DNA of 64,000 bases from Bactericera cockerelli. Its lineage: Eukaryota > Arthropoda > Insecta > Hemiptera > Triozidae. Positions 37,660-48,000 of this stretch are shown piece by piece. The notes under the pieces were generated by a model, which ran no database searches, had not been told where the DNA came from, and saw nothing but the letters and a program-made list of their open reading frames with translations. The stretch spans positions 30,056,189-30,120,188 of the forward strand of contig CM044959.1 in NCBI GenBank assembly GCA_024516035.1. The letters run 5' to 3'. The number at the start of each line of letters is the position of its first letter. Position 1 is the first letter of the stretch. The translations under genes were made by a program, and so were the position numbers.

Positions 37660-37740
37660 GTAAAAGGCCGAAAATTCCTACTCCGCTGAGATTCGAACAG
37701 TGCGTGCAAGCTTAGCGCGCCACCCACTTGACCACGGTGA
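37660..37740 (-). mobile_element. tRNA-like SINE head relic
   Basis: Minus strand: TCAAGTGGGTGGCGCGCTAA (A-box-like) and TGTTCGAATCTCAGCG (B-box-like). Confidence 0.4.
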
Positions 37741-37935
37741 CAACAACTACATATTAATAAGAAGAGCTATTATTATTTTGTGAAATTCTTGTTGTTTAAG
37801 AAACTTATATACAATTTGAGGCATCTTAGTCAGGGCTACCTACACTAACCTGTTTACGAGACAATATACCACTGTAAAATTAAGACATCATCATAGGGTC
37901 TGCAACTGTGCATCAATGACCCTCATTTTATACCC

Positions 37936-38203
37936 AGTCGGAATACCAACAGGATAGATACTCGCTTGCCATCCGGAAGGCCCCGGGTTTAAAACCCAGA
38001 GCCGACAAAAAATGTAATTAAATTTGGCTACATACCAGTTGTTCTTAAGGGATACCTTCCGGTGCAATAGTGTTGACCCAGCACCTAAATGGGAAGTAAT
38101 TTGTGGCTTTTTGTCCATTAGAGGGGAAGTTTACGCGATAGGCAAGCTCTAATATGGACCACAAGCGTCTACAGTAGCTGCTGTCTCACGGCTACAAAAT
38201 AAA
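37936..38203 (+). mobile_element. tRNA-derived SINE, left arm of a head-out inverted pair
   Basis: The head contains TCGCTTGCCATCCGGAAGGC and CCCCGGGTTTAAAACCC; the body contains GGATACCTTCCGGTGC, GTTGACCCAGCACCTA and ACCACAAGCGTCTACAGTAG, ending GGCTACAAAATAAA. It is inverted relative to 38271-38545. Confidence 0.7.
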
Positions 38204-38270
38204 TACAGCTGTGATAAAAAATCTTTCATGTAAATTAAGAATTAAGTATGAGTGTTTCACAAGCTTCTTT

Positions 38271-38545
38271 TTTATTTCGTAGCCATGAAACAGGAGCTAC
38301 TTACTGTAAACGCTTGTGGTCTGTGTTGTACCCTGCCCATCCCGTAGTATGCCTCCCCTATGATGGGCGAGAAGTGATACAATACTTCCCATATAGGTGC
38401 TGGGTCAACACGAGCGCACCGGAAGGTATCCCTCACAAACAACTGTAACCAAATTTTGAATACAATTTTTTGTTGGCGCGGGGGTTTGAACCCGGGGCCT
38501 TCTTCATGGCAAGCAAGTGCTTAACCACTTAGCTATTCGTGCGCT
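38271..38545 (-). mobile_element. tRNA-derived SINE, right arm of the inverted pair
   Basis: Minus-strand copy of the SINE at 37936 with matching order of landmarks: head GCGCACGAATAGCTAAGTGG, GGCCCCGGGTTCAAACCC, body GGATACCTTCCGGTGCGC, GTTGACCCAGCACCTATATG, end GGCTACGAAATAAA. The copies are diverged but collinear. Confidence 0.7.
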
Positions 38546-38779
38546 CTTTTCAAAGTTCTTCATTCAGTTCCTCTTCTTTTTTCTCCATCAGGTATATTGC
38601 TACATTAGCGGCCAATACACAGAAATCCTCCAGTTTCACTCACGTGCTACGAGGGCAGTAGAAACAATTCAGATCCAAGATTCCTAATCAAGGTACAGTG
38701 AGGATAGTAACTATCATCTACCACCAGTTTCATCCCTAATCAGTTTCACGCCGCTACAATAACATCCCCCATCAATCAC

Positions 38780-38990
38780 AGTGTGAATTCAGCTTCCCTT
38801 AGAGTATTTCATCTCAATGAAAGTGTGAATTCAGCTTCCCCTAGAGTATTTCATCTCAATGAAAGTGTGAATTCAGCTAACTCTAGAGTATTTCATCTCA
38901 ATGAAAGTGTGAATTCAGCTAACTCTAGAGTATTTCGTCTCCATGAAAGTGTGAATTCAGCTTACAAGAGTTATTCATCTCAATCTGAGG
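38780..38990 (+). repeat. 42-bp minisatellite just upstream of the ADCK5 start
   Basis: Five units starting GTGTGAATTCAGCT recur with a 42-bp period (about 38780, 38822, 38864, 38906, 38948). The frame from ATG 38783 stays open through all of them (repeating VNSANSRVFHLNES) and runs out of frame past the ADCK5 start at 39009. Whether it is transcribed is unknown. Confidence 0.8.
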
Positions 38991-39008
38991 GCGAATCCCT
39001 GTGTCGGG

Positions 39009-42000
39009 ATGTTCAACTATTTCAAGCATCGCGGTCGAGTAAAGAAGATAGCCGTTTTGAGTTTGTGTGTTGCGGGGCTGGGAGGTGTCACCTATGGGTC
39101 GCTGGATAGACAGAGGCGACGCAGTGTTCTCACGCATCTGGGCGGGGTCAAGAGGTTCCTCAGGTGAGTGCCGCTGGCTGAGACCAGGTTCTGTTGTAAT
39201 GAGCACTTGTACTTTTTCTTAATTTGCTTTAAAAAAAAAAAAAAAAAAATATTTAGAGCATTATCATTACAATTCACTTGATTCACTTTCATTATCCAAC
39301 TCATCTCCCTCGGTTCTTTCATCATCAAAAATATATTTAACCAAAATATATTTGGTTAAATATATTTTGATACTCTGAAACAGAAGATAATGAGACGCGA
39401 TACAAAAATCCGCGTATAAATAAGATTTGGGTTCAGTAGTAATTTACTCAGAAGACATGGTGTGGGATCTTCTGTGAAACACTTGGCTTCACTCAACTTG
39501 GGTAACCTAAGTGGAGTGTAAGCAAGTGTCTTTCTCCTTGAATGGTGCAGTTACTTTTGATATCCCTCTTGGAAAAAAATACACTTTTTCCTTATTCTTC
39601 TTCTTCTTTCACTTTCTCTGTTCCTTAACTAACTTCTGGTCGGCATGAAACAACCTCTCTCCCACATGGTCGAGTTTAGTTGGTTCTTAGTGTTTCCCTT
39701 TTGGGACAAATGGTCTTGAGTTCTTGACAAATAATTATGAATGAATTACCTGTCAGAAAAAAGGAAAGAAACAATTAGAAATGACGATAAAATAACTTAA
39801 TTTTATCATCTTAACATTATTATATCATAAACTTTATTTTTTCATTTTAATAACTTTTTTTAAACAAAATAAAAGAACCTTTTACACCCGTATTTATGAA
39901 CAGCGAATTTTGTCTGAGCACTGTCTCAAGCAAGGTATTGGCCAATAATATTAAAGGAAATCATGCTTCAGACCATGCTCAAATGGCGTTTTCTGTTCAT
40001 AAATACGGCTGTCAGACTTTATGTAGTCTGAAATGTTTCTGATTGATCACTCTTCCCAGCACAGATCCTCGTACACGGCAGCCGTGATCTCCCTGGACTA
40101 CTGGTGGTCCCTGCGAGATGTCGCGGAAGAGGAGGACTCCTACGCTGACATCCTGGCAGGTGTGCACCAGCGGAGCGCGGACAGAATCCTGGCAATGTGT
40201 CTCACCAACGGGGGACTCTACGTGAAGCTGGGGCAGGGGCTGGTGTCTCTCGACCATGTACTGCCCCGCCAGTACCCTCAAACACTCAGGGTAATAATAA
40301 TATTTATACTGCCCGATTAAGACTATTAAAGTCCCATTATTCCAGCAGTAACTAATAATAAGACTAATAATGGGGCTTTCCCAAATGACTATTTTTTTCG
40401 AGCAGATGATTGATTCTAATGTAAAAAGACCCGAGGAACACGATTTTGATGTCCAAAAATTAAAAAAGTCATTCCTTAGGGATGAAAAGGCTCTCCAAAG
40501 GTCTTCCTTGAAATAACGCAATCTGATTGGTCGCCTACGCTGTGACGTCAAAAGTATGTAAACAAACAATTTTGAAACGCTACTTCGAATTTTGTGTGTA
40601 GAATTACATTAGAGTTGAATGTGAAGAGTCGATTTAAAACCGTAATAAATTTGTGAATTTTAACTCTAATACAGTATTTTAAACTTTAATGTTAACTAAC
40701 AATGTCTAAAATATCAGTAGATGACGCTATTGCAAAGGCTGTCAGTGGAAATTTACCTGCAGTAAGGACTTTTACAATGGCCAATTTCTTCAATTTACGC
40801 GTGTATTTCACGCGTGCTGCAGACGTACTTAGCAAACCAAATTCAAGTGCAGCCAGCCATCGAATCGCTCGCTTTGGTTAAGAAACGTCCAGCGTGGTTA
40901 GGACACAAGTCGGTGAAGCTCTGGTTTTTTTTTTAAATTCATCATTGGTAATTACAAGCCCCATGATTTACCGGTAAGTAAATCTGAGAAGGATAACTTT
41001 AGTGTGTATGTTGTAAATTACTGGATTGCGAACTAACTATATAAAAGGTTATTGTTTTATGTAAAAATGAGAAGTTCTGTGCCATTTATATACGTATAGG
41101 CTAGAGATTTTATCAAAGGAATCTCTATATTGCTTTTTTACGTCCGACTATCGAATATGACGCTAATGTAAATCTTCTTCGTATTGGATATTGCATTTTT
41201 TTTCGTTTTAAAACAATTACGGACACAATGCTTCTTCGTGATTGATTCGCAGTGTATACACGTGGCTATTTTGAGATTGGGAGTGTTAACAATAAGTAAC
41301 AACATCATCAGTCTTCTGTGAAAGTGAAACGTGAATTTGCAAAGTGTTCAAAGGCCCAGCATCCTAACTCGATCGTAGCAACCGGTTTTGACAGACAGTA
41401 TGCTGGACTCTTCAACCCTTCGCGAATCACGAATTCTCACAGAACGAAAACAGAAAATAGACATTACCAAGGTCGCGACTGTAGTATCGGGAAGCTAGAC
41501 TTGAGGAGTCTAGAGAGAATACCGCGTTTTCAATCGACGTGTTCCACATTGTTTTCACAACGTGTTCCACAATAGTATAGTAATAGTATAGTATAGTCAG
41601 CTTTAGTATCAAGGATAGTACTTATAACAAATTAAATACTGTTTTTCATTCACTGAAGGCTTAAAAAATCAATTTCATTGAAGTGATACCCATGAGAAAC
41701 CTATGGAAACTGTAGTATTTCAAAACTCCAAAAATTTTGTTTACATACTTTTGACGTCATCAAAACAAAATGAGCTCCCAGCTGAAGTGTGGAAAAGTCT
41801 TGGAGAAGAAGGAATTGACATACTGTGGGTTATGATGAAAGAAATTTATAGTACAGAAAGAATACCGGATGAATGGCGAAAAAGTTTGTTAATACCTATA
41901 TACAAAGAGAAAGGAGATATACAAGACTGCAGCAATTATCGAGGAATTAAACTAATGGGACATACGATGAAAATCTGGGAAAGAGTAATTGATGACAGAA

Positions 42001-45000
42001 TAAGAAAAGAAACAATAATATCAGAAGAGCAATTTGGATTTATGCCGGGAAGAAGTACTATGGACGCCGTGTTTGCACTAAGACAGCTGATAGAGAAATA
42101 CCAAGAGAAAAAGAGAGATATACATTTTGTATTTATAGACCTAGAGAAAGCTTATGATAGAGTGCCGCGTGAAGAGATATGGAGATGTATGAGAGAAAAA
42201 GGAACACCTGAGAAATATGTGAGAATAGTGCAAGATATGTATGAAGGAGCAGAAACCAAGATAAGAAGTAGTGTGGGTTTGACAGAATCAATACCTGTTG
42301 GAGTTGGTCTGCATCAAGGATCCGCTTTAAGTCCATATCTTTTTGACCTTGTGATAGATGTGATATCTAAAAATATTAAGGATAAAGCTCCTTGGTGCAT
42401 GATGTTCGCTGACGATGTTGTTCTGGCTGCAGAAAGTGTGGAATCCCTAACAATGAAACTAGAAGGATGGAGAAGAGAGTTGGAGAATAGAGGAATACGT
42501 ATCAGTAGAACAAAAACAGTACACATGAAGTTTGGAAGTGATGGTGATGAAATAGTAAAATTTGAAGGCGAAGATCTAGCCAAAGTTGATAAGTTCAAAT
42601 ACCTGGGGTCTACTGTTGACAAACACGGAACGTTAGATGCTGAAATAGCCCACCGTGTCAATGCAGGATGGTTTAATTGGAAAAAGTTGTCGGGCGTATT
42701 ATGTGATAAAAGGATATCGTTGAGATCAAAGGGAAAAATGTACAAGTCAGTGGTAAGACCAGCATTGTTATATGGAAGTGAAACTTGGGCAGTAAAGAAA
42801 GATCAAGAAAAGAGGATGGAAGTGACGGAAATGAAGATGTTGAGATGGATGTGCGGAGTAACAAAGCTTGATAGAATAAGAAATGAAATAATCAGAGACA
42901 GAGTGAAAGTTGTTGAAATCTCAAAGAAAATGCAAGAGAGAAGATTACAGTGGCTTGGACATATAGAAAGAAGAGAAGATTATTACATCGGGAAGAAAAT
43001 GAGGAATATGGAAGTATCAGGAAAGAGAGGTAGAGGTAGACCTAAAAAATCGTGGAAAAATTGTGTTATAGAGGACATGAGAGAAAAAGGAGTAAGACCA
43101 TCTGATGCTCAAAATCGATTGAACTGGAAGAGACTGACAAGAAACGTCGACCCTGCTTAAGCGGGATAAGACAGAGAAAAAGAAGAAGACGTCATCAAAA
43201 CAAAAATGGCTGCCCGCGAAAATTAGGGTGTTTCAAATTTTCCAATTTTCAAATGAAATTTTCTCAATGATTCGATTCCAAAATTGAAAATGGATGTCAC
43301 CAATAGAATCAGCGTGTTCTAAACCATAAGAATAATTGGTTTGTAAAAAATGTGGGAAAGCCCCATTACTAGTAATAAGTAATAAGACTAATAATAAGTT
43401 AAAGAAGAAGAAAAAAATCAAAATCGATTATGTACCGTTGCCTACCGTTCACGAGGTATTAGCGTTTCAAAACCGAACTCAGTAGCTTGATCCATAAGGC
43501 GGCAGACTTGTAACCCCTGGGTTGGTGTTTCGAGTCTCAAATTCGTTTAAAAAAATTTAGCAGTGTGAGTTTGAGTAATTGTGACATTCCGAAAGTAATA
43601 AACACTATATGATAACTTTACTTAAGTTTAAGTATGGTCTCTTCACAATTGTTGTAGGTATCACAGCATTACTAAGAGTTTCACTTACTTTTCGAATTGT
43701 TTTACATTATTTTCTTTGTACTCTGAACTCTGGTAATGCCACCACTGGTCGTTACTCACACAAGTAAGTACTCATTTGTTCTCAAAAGGTATGAATGGAC
43801 TCCACACATCCAAAGTACTGAGTGGAAAATTTTACAGAACAATTGAGACAGTTGTTTTTTACTAGCTGCTCTGTGTTGCTTCCAAATATCACCAAGGTGT
43901 TATTGTAAACTTTGTCTTGTGAATTTTCCTATAAAATAATAGAGGTCGATTTGTATTTTTACGACAAAAAGTTGCACATTTGAGAAATATTTAAGTAAAA
44001 ATGGTTCGAATATATGAAATTCTTTTTACAATGAAATTTAATCATAGATCAAATCGTTCATTTAATCTTTACACTTTTCCAGGCACTTCAAGACAAATGT
44101 CTTGTGAGGAGAAAGGGTGAAGTGGATCAACTATTTCTAGAAGACTTTGGCTGTTCCTATTCCGATCTGTTCCAGAGTTTTGATGAAAATCCAATAGCTG
44201 CTGCTAGTCTTGCTCAGGTAATAATAAACTGGCCTGGTTTACTGCCGTGCTCCTAAATTCAATCATTTCTTTACTTGTACTTTATAGTTATGCAATGTCC
44301 AGCAAGGTTTGAACATGGTGGGTGACTACTGTAATTTGAATCCTCATGGTGCTGGCTATTCCGGGCTCCACCTAGGCTGGGTGGGGTCAATGTGAGTCAA
44401 TTTAAGATAGTAAATCTCAACCACATAGAGATATTTTACTGAATAATAACATCACATTCATACATAATTATTTTTGTTCCACTTCTAAAACGTCCTAATA
44501 CTTAAAATAATGATAAACATCTTGACAATATAACAAAAGTTTTAATAGTGAAATTCTGCTTGTAAGGTATATAAAACTAGCATAAACCTATGAGAAAAAA
44601 AATCTTCTATTCATTTCATGTGATGTCTTCCGTTTTTCAGGTGTTCAAAGCTGTGACAAAAGAAGGACGTGAAGTAGCTGTAAAAGTTCAGTACATAGAT
44701 TTGAGGGATAGATTTGTGGGCGATATAACCACAGTGCAGACATTGCTTCGTATTGCCGGATATCTGTATCCCAAGTTTGACTTCGAATGGGTCATTAATG
44801 TGAGTTGAACGATAGCATTTTATATTCGAACCCGGCGAATCAATACCTATTACTATTATAAACTTCGCGCCGACCTCAATTAGATCTATTGTGACCAAAA
44901 ATTAATACCTAACACTCTGAATATCTTGATATTTGAGAAAATAATAGCAAAGTTTTTTTATTAAATGAAAATACTCGCGCAGTTGAGTGAGGTACCTATT

Positions 45001-48000
45001 ATTTCAAGTCTTGAAACTTTTATGTGCGGATAAATGTCATGTAGTCACGGTGTTTCTCTCTAAGCCTCGTGAGGACAAATAAAATGCTATTCTAAAATGT
45101 GTGTCGTACGGAGGCAACATGTCAATAAGTAGAAGACATAAAACGTGTTATTGGGGAAATAATTCCAAAGTAACATGTTGATGTTGGTATAATATATTAT
45201 TTTAATATGTTATGTTCTATAGCCTATTAATATTCTGGACTTAATAGCCATGGCTTTGCCCTTATTAGATTTAATGTTATTATTATTAAAGTGTTGAAAA
45301 AATATTAATTTAATGGTCATTTGACAACTTACTTGATATTTATTTTCGTTGCCAGGAACTCAAAGGACCCTTAGAACAAGAACTCAACTTCTTGAATGAA
45401 GGTAAAAACGCGGAGAGATGTTGCCAAGACTTGTCACACCTTCCCTATGTGTACATACCTCAAATTTTATGGAACATAAGTAGCACGGTATGTTAATTTT
45501 GTATGCCCCAGTCCAAACCATTATACATGAAAAATGAAAAAGACCTGTGTACGTACATATTGTACATAGAACTGATACAAAAGGTCTTTTCTGGAAGCTC
45601 CTAATAAATTGAAATTATGGTATGGCGAAAAAATTGTACAAGTTGAAATATCTTTATGTATATAAATTGTGTGCTCAACATCAAAGGTTTATCATTTAGC
45701 TTTTTCACTGTATTACGAGAAGGAACAACTCATTTAGTTATTAACCTCTTTGCTGGGAAAATTACCAAACCCGAATCGGAACGGATTATCGTGTTAACCA
45801 TGTTCAGATTAGAAGATCACATATCAAGGTGCTTTACTCCTCTCTACACAGGCTGTTGATTAACTTCAGTAGGGTACTGGCAGTTCCCCATTATTGTGGC
45901 AATTCAGTTTTCAACATGGCATTCCCTTTGGTAAATCTAGTGTTGACAACAGTCTTGTGTTCTTATTTTTGGCAGAGAGTTCTAACCACGGAGTTCATTC
46001 ACGGTGTGAAGATCTCGGACAAGGAAACTCTGCTGAGGCATGGCTTCTGTTTGGCGGATGTAGACCGAAAACTATTCACGGCGTTTGCAGAGCAGATTTT
46101 CCAGACGGGCTTCGTGCATGCAGACCCTCATCCTGGCAATGGTAAGTGCCACACGACAATCTCTATGTCTTGAGTTCAAGTTCAAGTCAGGCATAATTTT
46201 CTCAGCAAGAAATTTCTGTTTCCATTGATAGAGAGAAAGAGAAATAATAAATATATTTACTACAGACTGACATCACTGTGATGCTTGCCGTGAGACACAG
46301 TACTGACAAACTTTAACATTTTTTTTTTTTTTTTTTTTTTCTTTTTGTTTCTTGGGATGATTCAAGGTTTGTATGGATAACATGTGAGATAGGCCTTCTC
46401 AACCCCTCCTAGTTAATTAAGAATCTAGAATACCACCAAGAGAAGGGAGAGTTAAGCCTCGGTATTGAATCTACATGTGAGTTCAGACTGATATTTTCAT
46501 TAATTACAAGATGTATGTGGGAATTTCACAGCAGAAAAATATAAGGAGAGACATTCAGAAGTAAAGAAAATTTTCTAGTTAACTTTTTTTATTTTCTACT
46601 CCTATCACAATACAGATTGCAATTAAAAGTGACTAATATATACAGAGAGAGAGTAAATTCTGCTCTTTATGACGATTAATGCTTCAGTGTAAATGCATCT
46701 TTTGGAGCCTTTGTTTTTTCTCAAATTGCGATCAACGTGTTCTGGTTTCAGTGTTAGTGCGAAAAGGTCCCGACAAGAAAGCTGAGCTTGTAATTCTGGA
46801 CCATGGTTTATACGAGGAAGTGCCGTCTTCCATCAGAGAGAGTCTCTGCAACCTATGGAAAGCCATTGTCCTGAACAACCATACTGATATGAGATTATAC
46901 TCCAAACGACTTGGCGTCAGTGGTGAGTGTGCATAATAAAATCGCACTATGTTACAAGTTATAATTATTATATTATTTCGCAAACATTTTTGCCTTTTAT
47001 TAATCAATCAATTTTTCTCCACTCATCTCCTTATTGAGCTTGTCCTTGAAACGCCTTCTTTGGATGTCATGTCTATCTAGAATTTCGACTTGAAATTTTG
47101 ATGCTTAAAATTTTAAAATTCTAGCAGGACTTTATGCTGCCATACTTACGCGTGCCTGGTTATAATTATAATAAAATAAATAGTTATCAATATTCCAGTA
47201 GATAGTAGTCACCGTGGCCCAGGGGAAAGTCCACGAGGCTTGCATGCACTGTGATTAATCATTTTCAAGTGATACGATTACCATAAAACAATATTATTTT
47301 ATTTATTTTTTGATTTCGAGCCAGGCACGCGCCGGTATGGCTTGCAGGTCCTGGTCAAATTTTCAACATCAAAATTTTAAGTATATAAATTTAAAAATAA
47401 TGTAGAATGATCCAGACTTTCAAACACATTGCAAGAGATTATATTAGACACGGGCAATCTACGGATCAAGAGAACACGTATTGAAACTACTATAGATCCT
47501 GATGTATTATACCTAATATCCAAACGTAGAAGAGAATTTTTACTATCAAGCATGTCACTGATGATATTTTAAAGAAAAAAGGCAATTGAGTTTGCGAAAT
47601 AATAATAATATTTATTTTTTATCCATGGTGATTTTTTTTTTCCATATCCCTAGAAGGAGACTATCGGCTGTTCTCAATCGCCATTGGTCAGCGCTACATA
47701 AGCAAGGACCCTCGTGATCAATCGGACACACTCGATATCTACAAGATTCTCTTCTCGCCCAGCAACGGCACGTCCAGAGTACGGTTCAGGAGTCTGCCCG
47801 TGGAGGCCCAGGAACGGTTGCGAGCCGAGATCATGGCTGTTCATGACCGCACCTTGGAGATATTCAAGTCCGTCCCTAGCAAGCTCATGTTGGTGACAAG
47901 GTGAGGTTGAACTTTAAACTTATTAGTAATGCATATACAAAAAAAACAATCTACAAAAAAAAGCGCTACAAGCAAGGCGGACTATCTACATTCAAAAAAG

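Larger units (their letters stand above)
40365..43370. mobile_element. TIR transposon in ADCK5 intron 2, disrupted by a LINE
   Basis: The ends are inverted: TAATGGGGCTTTCCCAAATG at the left and GTGGGAAAGCCCCATTA at the right, with AT-rich flanks (ACTAATAATAAGACTAATAA and similar on both sides). A second inverted pair lies inside: TGACGTCAAAAGTATGTAAA near 40551 and TTTACATACTTTTGACGTCA near 41739. Without the LINE at 41771-43188 it would be about 1.6 kb. The superfamily is uncertain. Confidence 0.55.

Noticed and set aside
38783..39109. 108-aa open frame with 14-residue repeats
   Set aside because: It is produced by a 42-bp minisatellite, whose unit is a multiple of three, and it overlaps the ADCK5 start exon in another frame. 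Kept only as a possible upstream ORF.
40012..40569. 185-aa minus-strand frame
   Set aside because: It is the antisense shadow of ADCK5 exon 2 extended into intron sequence.
42314..42745. 143-aa minus-strand frame
   Set aside because: Antisense of the LINE reverse transcriptase.
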